A stretch of DNA of 64,000 nucleotides, taken from positions 1-64,000 of the forward strand of contig CAJUKK010000011.1 in assembly GCA_910586985.1 (NCBI GenBank). Reading direction: 5' to 3'. Positions 1 through 6,922 of the stretch are shown piece after piece. Source of the stretch: an uncultured Christensenellaceae bacterium (GTDB taxonomy: Bacteria > Bacillota > Clostridia > Christensenellales > Borkfalkiaceae). How positions within the stretch are numbered: the stretch's first letter is position 1; each line of letters opens with the position of its first letter. Below the pieces are notes generated by a model, which was given only the letters and a program-made list of their open reading frames with translations, made no database searches and was not told the DNA's origin. Made by a program: the position numbers and the translations under genes.

Positions 1-54
1 ACGCCGATTGTACTTAGCGGGACACCGCTCGGAAGACTAGGTAGTTGCCACCTT
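1..54 (+). rRNA. rrf: 5S rRNA, 3' end (partial)
   Basis: The first bases have the pattern of the 3' half of a clostridial 5S rRNA: a GCCGA..GTACT block, a short GCGGG/CCGCT helix, then AGACTAGGTAG..GCCACC closing the terminal helix. The gene starts before the window. It is followed after a few T-rich bases by tRNA-Asn, the common layout at the end of an rRNA operon. The 3' end is estimated. Confidence 0.75.
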
Positions 55-58
55 TTAT

Positions 59-134
59 TGCCCCTTAGCTCAGTCGGTAGAGCATGCGGCTGTTAACCGC
101 AGTGTCGACAGTTCGAGTCTGCCAGGGGCAGCCA
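59..134 (+). tRNA. tRNA-Asn (GTT anticodon)
   Basis: A full cloverleaf can be drawn. The acceptor stem is TGCCCCT (59-65) with AGGGGCA (124-130), the D stem GCTC/GAGC, and the anticodon stem TGCGG/CCGCA with loop CTGTTAA (GTT at 92-94). The T stem is GACAG/CTGCC with a TTCGAGT loop, then discriminator G and an encoded CCA (132-134). The T stem has one A-C mismatch (108/122), slightly unusual. The 3' part from base 128 on is also the start of the long direct repeat, and the integrase gene ends inside this tRNA on the other strand, so the gene is an integration target. Confidence 0.95.
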
Positions 135-1646
135 AGTAGGAATGAGTTGAACTCGTTTGTTCAACTCATTTTTGCTATAATGACGTGTTTCAAAGCGGAA
201 AATCCACCAACGAATCACAAAACCCCGACAATCGTCGGGGTCTGTTTTTTCCGTATAGAGGTAATAGATTTCAATTTTATCATCGTAAAGTATCACTTTG
301 TCAATTAGCCAGTCAATTAACGCCTGCGGGGATTTTTTAATTCCCGTTCGCAGATATTCAATGATAAGTTCTTTGCTGATACGATTTTCCAATTTGGCTT
401 GTTCTTTGGTTATTTGCGTTTTTAATTCTTCTGCCTTCTCTTCCATTTCTACCAACCTCGATTTCGTGGAAGTTGTTATAATGCCTTGTTGGATTGCCGT
501 TAAAAGGTTTTCAATGGCACGCTGTGTATTCTGCAATTCTGAAGTTAGAAGCGAGATGACCGAATGTTCTTTCTTTTTGTCTTTAAATATCTTCATGATT
601 TCATCGGCGATTAGTTCCAAATTGTTTTCCTGCTGAAACATTTCAACTGTTACGTTGATTACCAATTCTTCTAAATCCTCCTTTCGGATATTCTTCTTTT
701 GACATCCGCTGTTTGCTTTCCTTCCTCCGCATTTGTAATACCGTTTTACTACGCCCGTCATGGAAGTGCCGCTCTCTGCGATAATTTGGTGTCCGCAGTA
801 ACCGCAGTAAATTTTCCCCCGAAGCAAATAATTAACTTCAACGCTTTTTGTTCCGAATTGATTTTGCAGCATGAGCGCGTGTACTTTATTATAGAGAGAA
901 TCAGGTAAGAGCTTCGGACAGATATTCAGATAAGTTTCACCGTTGTAATGGAAAACGCCTGAATATTTTTCATTCGCTAATAAATAGTACATTGTAGATC
1001 GCGTGAATGGTTTTCCTTTGTTATAAATTCCCCGTTGTGTCAAATCTTGAATAATGTCTTTAACTATGACACCGGCGGAATATTGACGATAGATATATTT
1101 AACGATTTCGGCTTGATCTTCGTCAATAACTAGTTTTTTATCTACTACCTTGTATCCGTATGGAGTTTGCCCTCCGAGCCAGTGTCCTTTACGAAGGCTC
1201 TCAGTTTGCCCTCGCCGCACCTTCTGCGCAAGTTCAGCACTATAGTACTCTGCGAGTCCGATATAGACGTTTTCCAACAGGATACCGTCGAGATTTTTTG
1301 TTCCATCGATATTATCTGAAGTGCGCTGTGTGGCAGAAATTAATGTTTTATTGTTTTTCTTTAATTTTTGCTTATTAACGGCGATTTCAATGGAGTTTCT
1401 CCCGAATCGGTCAATGGCATAAACAAGCACGATATCCCACGAAACGGGCTTTGCGCTATCGGCAAGCATTTTTTGGAATGCTTCGCGTTGGTCGTTTCTT
1501 CCAGTCATGGCACGGTCAATATAGGTATCAATGATTTTCAAATCGTTTCGCTCAGCGTATTCGTTACAAACACGGAGTTGTCCTTCAATACTTTGTTCTG
1601 TTTGACGCTCGCTTGAATAGCGAGCATAAATTACGGCATTTTTCAA
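93..1646 (-). CDS. Large serine recombinase / integrase
   Basis: This 517-residue site-specific recombinase probably integrates and excises the island at tRNA-Asn. The N-terminal resolvase domain has the AVIYARYSSERQ catalytic-serine motif and the later YAIDRFGRN block. The middle matches the recombinase domain (GGQTPYGYK, NEKYSGVFHYNGE), and a zinc ribbon (CGYCGHQ..CGGRKANSGC) precedes a coiled-coil region. A TTG start at 1646 is chosen because it lies seven bases after GGAGGA and aligns with the start of the upstream paralogue; a TTG at 1661 is the alternative. The last 14 or so residues are encoded by antisense tRNA-Asn sequence, so the C-terminus depends on what lies beyond the att core. 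The family call is firm; the target is inferred. Confidence 0.93.
   Translation of the reverse strand: MKNAVIYARYSSERQTEQSIEGQLRVCNEYAERNDLKIIDTYIDRAMTGRNDQREAFQKMLADSAKPVSWDIVLVYAIDRFGRNSIEIAVNKQKLKKNNKTLISATQRTSDNIDGTKNLDGILLENVYIGLAEYYSAELAQKVRRGQTESLRKGHWLGGQTPYGYKVVDKKLVIDEDQAEIVKYIYRQYSAGVIVKDIIQDLTQRGIYNKGKPFTRSTMYYLLANEKYSGVFHYNGETYLNICPKLLPDSLYNKVHALMLQNQFGTKSVEVNYLLRGKIYCGYCGHQIIAESGTSMTGVVKRYYKCGGRKANSGCQKKNIRKEDLEELVINVTVEMFQQENNLELIADEIMKIFKDKKKEHSVISLLTSELQNTQRAIENLLTAIQQGIITTSTKSRLVEMEEKAEELKTQITKEQAKLENRISKELIIEYLRTGIKKSPQALIDWLIDKVILYDDKIEIYYLYTEKTDPDDCRGFVIRWWIFRFETRHYSKNELNKRVQLIPTWLPLADSNCRHCG
141..174 (+). terminator. Intrinsic terminator after tRNA-Asn
   Basis: A perfect 12-bp stem (AATGAGTTGAAC / GTTCAACTCATT, six-base loop) is followed directly by T residues. 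It lies seven bases after the tRNA CCA and would terminate the rRNA/tRNA transcript. On the opposite strand the same bases encode the integrase C-terminus. The second repeat copy keeps the stem with one G-T wobble. Confidence 0.8.
222..250 (+). terminator. Second rightward terminator inside the integrase 3' end
   Basis: An 8-bp stem ACCCCGAC / GTCGGGGT with an AATC loop is followed by CTG and six T. It is oriented to stop rightward transcription and sits within the leftward integrase coding region. It is unchanged in the 54-kb repeat copy. With the hairpin at 141-174 it makes a double terminator shielding the integrase from rRNA operon read-through. Confidence 0.75.
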
Positions 1647-1674
1647 AATAAAATCCTCCAACTAATTTTATTCT

Positions 1675-2055
1675 TCATAGACGATTCTCCTTATACAGCG
1701 CTTTAAGCAATTTGCCGATTTCATTCATCAGCTTGTCGTTCTCTTGGTCTATAATTTTATAATCGACGTATTTACTCAGTTCGGTTAAGAATTTCATCGT
1801 TTCCTTAATATTTCGTCCTAAAATAGACATGGACGCGATTAAGACCAAATTCCAGTGCTTCTTTCTGCATTCCTGTAACAGTAACCGTTTCATCAGGAGC
1901 GGCTCTTTTTTGGTGGAAACGCGATCCATGTAGTTGCCGACGATTTCAATGCCGTTTCGTTCGGCATATTCTTTGCATAAAGCAATTTGCAGCTCGTTGT
2001 CGGGTTCGTTTTCGCGCTCTTCCAGATGGCAAGAGTAGATAACTGCTTGTTTCAT
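1675..2055 (-). CDS. Short resolvase-domain paralogue with catalytic serine lost
   Basis: This 126-residue protein aligns with the N-terminal domain of the adjacent integrase (AVIY..., LQIALCKEYAERNGIEIVGNYMDR, LGRNI). The catalytic YARYSSER has become YSCHLEER, so both the conserved Arg and the catalytic Ser are missing. There is no DNA-binding or zinc-ribbon region. The start ATG follows GGAGG and ATTTT, as at the integrase start, and the gene ends 28 bp before it, so they are likely co-transcribed. It could be a decayed duplicate or a regulator acting by dimerising with the integrase. The intact reading frame and good RBS argue for expression. Confidence 0.75.
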   Translation of the reverse strand: MKQAVIYSCHLEERENEPDNELQIALCKEYAERNGIEIVGNYMDRVSTKKEPLLMKRLLLQECRKKHWNLVLIASMSILGRNIKETMKFLTELSKYVDYKIIDQENDKLMNEIGKLLKALYKENRL

Positions 2056-2433
2056 AAAATCCTCCAAAATGTGTTTTTTCGCTATGGTATCAGATAAAGT
2101 CGAAAAAAATCTTCTACTTTTTATATAAAAAAGAAAAGGAAATAAACGAACAACAAATGACACCGAACAGCGAATTTATCTTCCGCTTACCGAAAGACAA
2201 ACAAAAAAAATCAAAAAAAGGAAAGCCGTCAAGGGAAATGCAAAAAAATTGCATGACGGTCGCCATGCTGAAAGTGTTGCAATATTTTTGCAGAGCCCTT
2301 GCCGTGATAAAAATTTTGACTATACATAATTACGGCTTGAGCTTTTTTTGATACAATAACGAACCGAAATTCTGCTTTGAGTATTGGTTTTGTCCCGCTT
2401 TTGTACCGATTTATTCCCACGCAAAAAGAAAAA
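2056..2433. other. Intergenic region upstream of the recombinase pair
   Basis: No gene can be supported. The leftward promoter of the recombinase pair should lie in the first part of this AT-rich stretch. A hairpin at about 2227-2260 (CCGTC..ATGCAA / TTGCAT..GACGG) is visible. A 64-codon frame at 2157-2351 has only a weak RBS and no recognisable features. Confidence 0.4.
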
Positions 2434-2459
2434 CCTCCCGCTATAATAGGGGCGGGAGG
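2434..2459. promoter_or_regulatory. Perfect 8-bp inverted repeat around a TATAAT box and a Shine-Dalgarno
   Basis: CCTCCCGC (2434-2441) and GCGGGAGG (2452-2459) are perfectly complementary. The loop contains TATAAT, and the right arm contains the GGGAGG that serves the ATG at 2465. It could be an operator over a -10 box or an RNA hairpin hiding the RBS. No good -35 box is visible. Confidence 0.5.
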
Positions 2460-2464
2460 ACAAG

Positions 2465-2614
2465 ATGAAAAAACAACAACAGGAATTAAGAGTGATCGTG
2501 CACGGGGAATTAGATATTACGAAAATGCCGAAAGATATACTCGACGCTTTCATAGACGCATTGATAGAAGAAGTGGAAAAGATGACGAAAGAAGATAAAT
2601 TACAAAAGAGTTGA
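2465..2614 (+). CDS. Small 49-residue hypothetical protein
   Basis: The frame encodes 49 residues starting MKKQQQELRV and ending EDKLQKS, predicted to be an amphipathic helical, charged protein. GGGAGGA lies five bases before the ATG, though within the inverted repeat at 2434-2459. I do not recognise a family. The location between the recombinases and the structured RNA suggests an island accessory or regulatory peptide. It is too short to be certain. Confidence 0.5.
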   Translation: MKKQQQELRVIVHGELDITKMPKDILDAFIDALIEEVEKMTKEDKLQKS

Positions 2615-2639
2615 CACAAAATAAAATTTGCGGTATACT
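2611..2639 (+). promoter_or_regulatory. Consensus sigma-A promoter for the 2.65-kb RNA
   Basis: TTGACA (2611-2616) and TATACT (2634-2639) are separated by exactly 17 bp. The -35 overlaps the stop codon of the small ORF. Transcription should begin near 2646, at the 5' base of the closing stem of the RNA described next. Confidence 0.85.
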
Positions 2640-2645
2640 AAAAAA

Positions 2646-2797
2646 GCTACATATTACCTATAAAAAACTCATAAAGGGACATACTACGCCTTGTAGTGTG
2701 AGCTCTCAATTTCCCTTTATGAGAAATGGTGATATGTAGCAATATCGAGAGTCACATTTTATAGGGATACCGCTCTCGTAAGAGGGCGGTATTTTTT
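2646..2797 (+). ncRNA. Structured small RNA (about 150 nt), family unknown
   Basis: The transcript is bounded by a consensus promoter and an intrinsic terminator and has no good ORF. A 13-bp closing stem pairs 2646-2658 with 2728-2740 (one G-U). Inside it a perfect 12-bp stem pairs 2668-2679 (CTCATAAAGGGA) with 2712-2723, and a small hairpin ACTAC/GTAGT sits at 2683-2697. A competing pairing is possible between TGTGAGCTCTC (2697-2707) and GAGAGTCACA (2747-2756). It may be a regulatory RNA of the island or a leader of the downstream operon. I cannot match it to a named family. Confidence 0.7.
2767..2797 (+). terminator. Intrinsic terminator of the small RNA
   Basis: An 11-bp stem, ATACCGCTCTC / GAGGGCGGTAT, has a GTAA loop and is followed by a run of T. 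It ends the RNA started at about 2646. Confidence 0.85.
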
Positions 2798-3116
2798 ATA
2801 TAAAATATTATCGCGTCCCTCGAAAAAATGTTTATATTTGTCTATTTTTAAACAATCAGTAAAGAAATAGTTCGCAGAGAAAAGTGTTGCATTTTATCTC
2901 TTTGATTGAGGCAATGAAAGTAAAATATTATTTTGACAAATTGGGAAAATATGAATTGCAAAAATTGGTTGCACGAATCGCTTGAATGCGTATCAAAGAA
3001 AGTAATATGAAACAATCTGCTTGTGATATTACCGAAAAAATCTATGTTTTCTTGTAAATTATAAATTTATTTTGTTGAAACGTGAGACTATAATGAGAGC
3101 GATAAGGAGGAGTATT
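2798..3116 (+). promoter_or_regulatory. AT-rich leader of the sugar transport operon
   Basis: No gene is visible in this stretch. TATAAT at 3089-3094 is a possible -10 box without a good -35, which would fit an activator-dependent promoter such as one under the AraC protein encoded at 15.6 kb. AAGGAGGA at 3104-3111 is the ribosome binding site of the first permease gene. Confidence 0.45.
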
Positions 3117-4049
3117 ATGGTAACTGTGAAAAAAAGTCGGCGCAGGAAGCACATCGATTATTTACAGAATTGTTTGATAGCGTGTATTCCCGTTTTGGGG
3201 TTTTTGCTGTTTACGCTGATTCCGATGTTTCTGAGCGGATACATGAGCTTTTTGGACTTAAAATCCCCGTTGCTTGAAGAAGGCGCTTGGATAGGGTTCG
3301 CCAACTTTCATTCTATTTTGTTCGGCGAATATGCGCCAAGATTTTATCGGTCATTTTTGAACGTATTCATTTTTTGGCTCAACGTTCCGCTTTCCATGAT
3401 GTTAGGAATCGGAATATCCTACATTCTGAATACCAACGTAAAAGGCAAAAAGTTTTTCCGTTTGGTCTATTTTATTCCGTACGTCTGCTCGCTCGTTGCC
3501 GTTGTACTGATGTTCCAAATGATGTACGAAACCAATTACGGCATTCTGAATACCGTTCTCATGAGATTAGGAATCGAGAAAATCGGATGGATTACAACGC
3601 CGGGAACCTTTATGTGGTCGGCTATGTTCATGCAGACGTGGAAGAACGTCGGTTATTGCGTGATTTTGTTCTCTGCGGCGATGGCAAACGTAGACGTTAA
3701 TTTATACGAGGCGTGCTATCTGGACGGCGGAAGCGCGGGTACGGCGTTCCGCAAAATCACGTTGCCCGCGATCAGCCCGATCACTTATTATCTTTTGACC
3801 GTATGCACGATCGGCGCCTTGCAGACGATGGGAGAGGTTCAGGTTTTGGCGGCAGTAAACGGCAATAACGCGCTCGACGGCGCTCATCTTACGCCCGTTT
3901 TGCTTATTTACGATATGGCGTTCACCTTCCCGAGTCGTTACGGGTTCGGCGTTTCGGCCGCCGCGAGCTGGATTCTCGTGTTGTTTATTCTTATATTGAC
4001 GAGGATATCCGCAAGATTTTCCAAGAGGTGGGTGCATTATGAATTTTAA
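3117..4049 (+). CDS. ABC sugar transporter permease (MalF/UgpA type)
   Basis: The 310-residue inner-membrane permease belongs to the carbohydrate uptake (CUT1) class. About six hydrophobic segments follow a basic N-terminus, and the cytoplasmic EAA loop that contacts the ATPase is seen as YEACYLDGGSAGTAFRKI. The ATG at 3117 is preferred to upstream starts because GATAAGGAGGAG lies just before it. It overlaps the next permease gene by 11 bp, implying a coupled operon. No ATPase gene is nearby, as is common in Firmicutes that share one MsmK-type ATPase among importers. Confidence 0.93.
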   Translation: MVTVKKSRRRKHIDYLQNCLIACIPVLGFLLFTLIPMFLSGYMSFLDLKSPLLEEGAWIGFANFHSILFGEYAPRFYRSFLNVFIFWLNVPLSMMLGIGISYILNTNVKGKKFFRLVYFIPYVCSLVAVVLMFQMMYETNYGILNTVLMRLGIEKIGWITTPGTFMWSAMFMQTWKNVGYCVILFSAAMANVDVNLYEACYLDGGSAGTAFRKITLPAISPITYYLLTVCTIGALQTMGEVQVLAAVNGNNALDGAHLTPVLLIYDMAFTFPSRYGFGVSAAASWILVLFILILTRISARFSKRWVHYEF

Positions 4050-5100
4050 CGCCTCCGCACGCAAAAAAACCATAGTAACAATTTTACGAAACGCCACGGT
4101 ATTTTTCGGCATCGCGGCAATTCCGTGTTTTATTTTCGCCGTTATGCCCTCACCCTATAAAGCGTTGTATTGGTCATTGACTGCCGTTTTTGCTTTCCTT
4201 TGCGTAGGATTGGGAATCGGTGCGAAAATCATGGGCAAAAAATGGAACATAACCGCAGTCAGCGCATATAAAAAGGCGAATTTTTGGATTTACTTTGCGC
4301 TGATCGTAACGGCTTTGATCTTTTTGATTCCCTTTTACGTTTTAATCGTTACGTCCGTAAAGACGATTGCCGAGGCAAACGACGCTTACTTCACCTGGTG
4401 GCCGACGCAGGGCTTTCAGTTTGAAAGCATTTCGAGTGCGTTTACCGACGACACGCTTGGAATCACGATTTTGCAATCGTTCGGCAATACGTTGCTTTAC
4501 GCTTTCCCGACGACGGTCGTATGCGTGTTCGTATCCTCGTTGAGCGCGTATGCGTTTTCCAAGCTGTATTTCCCGGGAAGAAACATTGTATTTTCCTTCC
4601 TTATCTTCACGATGATGATTCCCGGTTGCAGCATGATGACTTCGTCGTACCTCATGTTCAGCGAAGTGCACCTGACGGGGACGCCGTGGCCGTTGATCCT
4701 GCCCGGATTATTCGGAAGCGTAACGATGATATTCTTTATGAAGGAATACTTTTCCGCCATTCCCGACGAGCTTCTTGAAGCGGCGAAGGTCGAAGGAGCG
4801 GGCAAGATGAGAATTTTCTTTTCCATCGTTTTTCCGCTGGGATTGCCCGTAATCTTCGCGCAGTTTATACTGAATTTCGTTACGCGTTATAACGATTATA
4901 CGGGTCCGCTCATCTATTTGAAATGGCCGGAAGAGTATACGCTGCAATTATTTTTAACGCAATTTAATGCATCTACGCTCGATAATTCCGTTGTGGCGGC
5001 TTCGTGTATCGTGAGTATTTTGCCGCTTCTCGCCATCTATCTCGCGTTTCAGAAACAGATATTAAAGGGCGTTTCGATGTCGTCCGGATTAAAAGGATAA
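4039..5100 (+). CDS. ABC sugar transporter permease (MalG/UgpE type)
   Basis: This is the partner permease of the importer. The C-terminal 280 residues form the usual six-helix core with the EAA loop PDELLEAAKVEGAGKM. At 353 residues it is longer than typical MalG-type proteins because of an extra N-terminal pair of hydrophobic helices (about residues 10-65). It overlaps the upstream permease gene and lies 20 bp before the binding-protein gene. Substrate specificity cannot be read from the sequence. The surrounding genes suggest an oligosaccharide with glucuronic acid or galactose. Confidence 0.92.
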   Translation: MNFNASARKKTIVTILRNATVFFGIAAIPCFIFAVMPSPYKALYWSLTAVFAFLCVGLGIGAKIMGKKWNITAVSAYKKANFWIYFALIVTALIFLIPFYVLIVTSVKTIAEANDAYFTWWPTQGFQFESISSAFTDDTLGITILQSFGNTLLYAFPTTVVCVFVSSLSAYAFSKLYFPGRNIVFSFLIFTMMIPGCSMMTSSYLMFSEVHLTGTPWPLILPGLFGSVTMIFFMKEYFSAIPDELLEAAKVEGAGKMRIFFSIVFPLGLPVIFAQFILNFVTRYNDYTGPLIYLKWPEEYTLQLFLTQFNASTLDNSVVAASCIVSILPLLAIYLAFQKQILKGVSMSSGLKG

Positions 5101-5120
5101 AAATAAAAGGAGGAATTTAT

Positions 5121-6890
5121 ATGAAAAAGAAATGTGCAGTTGCGGTTTCCGCGTTGCTTGCGGTGTCCGTTATGGCGGGATGCGCAGGCGGCGGAGGCGC
5201 TGGAGGAAGGGCTCGTGTTTCCTTTTTGTACACCGGCGACGGCGCCATGGGCGAGCAGTTCGCCCTGTTGATCGACGCTTATAACGAGGGTCAGGGAAAA
5301 GAGGATAACATTCAGATCCGTTCCGCAAAGGTTGCGGACGACGGCTACGACACCAAGATGAATACGTCCGTATACGACTCGAATTCTTACGACGTTTTCT
5401 GCGTGCGCGATGAGTATTTCAAGAAATACTCGTCCTTCCTCGAACCGCTTGACGGCTTTGAAGGGGCGGTGGAGCTTTCCGCACAGGTCAACGAAAATCA
5501 GTTGAGCAGATACCGTTATAACATTCAGTCGAATACTTCCAACGCGGGCGACCCGCTTTATGCCTATCCTGCCGTAAACGGTATCAGCGTAATGTATTAT
5601 AATAAGACGTTGCTCGGACAGGCGGGCGTGAAATGTATCAGCGTGGACGAAAAAGACCTTGCGGCGTTCAATGCGGGAACATTGAAGGACGGTTTCGGGA
5701 AATCGAAATCCGATTACGGAATAGAAGCTTCGTTTACCGTTCCGGCAAAAGGTTTTTACAGGGAAACCCCTTATGTAAAGCCCGCGAATGAAACGAACGG
5801 CGCAAGCTGGCAATCTCCCGCAAGCGGTGAGCTGATGATTTTTAATGACAAAATTGCCATGAACTGGGATGAAGCGGAAGACGTCGGTATGGTCATGACG
5901 AAGAGTAAGAACAGCGCTTCCCCGACGGACTACGGCTATTACAGCGAATGGTGGTTTGCCTACGGTTGGTCAGTCGGCGGCGACTGCGTGCAGGATATCA
6001 GCGGAAACGGCGATTGGAAATATACGCTTCCCGATGCAACCGCCAACTATATCGTGCAACAAGGAACGTATACGGGCGCTTATTCGGGCAAAGTTTATCA
6101 GAAGGGAGAGACGCTCTCTTTCCTCGATAAGCTCGACGTAAGCAAGGGCGACGCGATAGTCGCGAACGACGATAATACCTTTACCGTGAACGGGAATAAC
6201 GTTCAAATCCGCGCGGACGTGGCACAAAAGGCGGCGTCGGGCGAGCTCGCCGAATTGCCTTCTACCAAGGAAGCGTTTTCGAGATTTGTTATGCTTGCAG
6301 GGACGGACGGGTTGAACGTGTGCCCCAAGCCTTCAGATATATCCAGCGCCACAAACTTCTTTTGCAGCGGGCGTCTTGCCTTCTGCGTGGAGTACATGAA
6401 GTATATTTCGGATATCGTCAAGTCGATGAATCAGCGGAACAACGATTGGAGCGTCGCCCCGCTTCCCGTATATAAGAGATATAACACGGACGGGACAGTA
6501 GCCGTGCAGGGCAAGTCGGCGGCGCATTCGCTAGGCTATGGCGTTGCGATAAACAAAAACAGTAAGATGAAGGACAAAGCGTGGAAGTTCGTGAAATGGG
6601 TCGCGGACGAGGGACAAACGTTATTGGCGGAAAACGGCTATCTTTCGTCGAATATTGACGATGCGGCGCTGTTTGCCGAAAAAACGGCATATCCCAACGC
6701 ACCCATTCTTTTGGAGCTGAATTCTCACACGCAACCGGGCGACTGGTGGTATATGCCTGATAGAGACTGGATCAACACTTGGTCGGATCCTTTGAACGGA
6801 CGGGTGAGAAACGGAACAATGACGATAGAAGCATTTTTTGCAAATTATACGCAGGAAACCAATAAGGCGCTTGCTAATTATAAAAAGTAA
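5121..6890 (+). CDS. Extracellular sugar-binding lipoprotein
   Basis: The 589-residue solute-binding protein has a lipoprotein signal peptide ending in the lipobox VMAGC (Cys21) and a Gly-rich tether. The body has SBP_bac-like patterns (ALLIDAYNEGQG, NGISVMYYNKTLL, SAAHSLGYGVAINKNSK, AWKFVKWVADE). It is well above the 420-450 residues usual for the family, so an extra domain or large insertion is present in the middle. AAGGAGGAA precedes the ATG. It should deliver oligosaccharide to the two permeases encoded just upstream. Confidence 0.9.
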   Translation: MKKKCAVAVSALLAVSVMAGCAGGGGAGGRARVSFLYTGDGAMGEQFALLIDAYNEGQGKEDNIQIRSAKVADDGYDTKMNTSVYDSNSYDVFCVRDEYFKKYSSFLEPLDGFEGAVELSAQVNENQLSRYRYNIQSNTSNAGDPLYAYPAVNGISVMYYNKTLLGQAGVKCISVDEKDLAAFNAGTLKDGFGKSKSDYGIEASFTVPAKGFYRETPYVKPANETNGASWQSPASGELMIFNDKIAMNWDEAEDVGMVMTKSKNSASPTDYGYYSEWWFAYGWSVGGDCVQDISGNGDWKYTLPDATANYIVQQGTYTGAYSGKVYQKGETLSFLDKLDVSKGDAIVANDDNTFTVNGNNVQIRADVAQKAASGELAELPSTKEAFSRFVMLAGTDGLNVCPKPSDISSATNFFCSGRLAFCVEYMKYISDIVKSMNQRNNDWSVAPLPVYKRYNTDGTVAVQGKSAAHSLGYGVAINKNSKMKDKAWKFVKWVADEGQTLLAENGYLSSNIDDAALFAEKTAYPNAPILLELNSHTQPGDWWYMPDRDWINTWSDPLNGRVRNGTMTIEAFFANYTQETNKALANYKK

Positions 6891-6922
6891 GCGATGAAAA
6901 GAAAAAAAGATAAGGAGGTTAT

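Larger units (their letters stand above)
128..359. repeat. Direct repeat copy 1, probable attL of the island
   Basis: These 232 bp match 54057-54288 without gaps and with about eight substitutions by my reading. Identity begins at GCAGCCA, the last seven bases of the tRNA, and ends abruptly inside the integrase coding sequence. The sequences outside both ends differ. Large serine integrases exchange at a very short core, so a crossover near the tRNA 3' end (128-134) fits, with the rest of the repeat being the conserved 3' end of related integrase genes. Confidence 0.8.

Noticed and set aside
2157..2351. A 64-codon open frame upstream of the small RNA region
   Set aside because: Only a weak purine stretch precedes it, it crosses a hairpin and it shows no recognisable composition or family.
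2646..3116. A riboswitch or T-box controlling the transport operon
   Set aside because: The RNA has its own terminator more than 300 bp before the first permease gene, no T-box or known aptamer sequence was recognised, and a separate -10 box lies closer to the operon. A stand-alone RNA is the better call.
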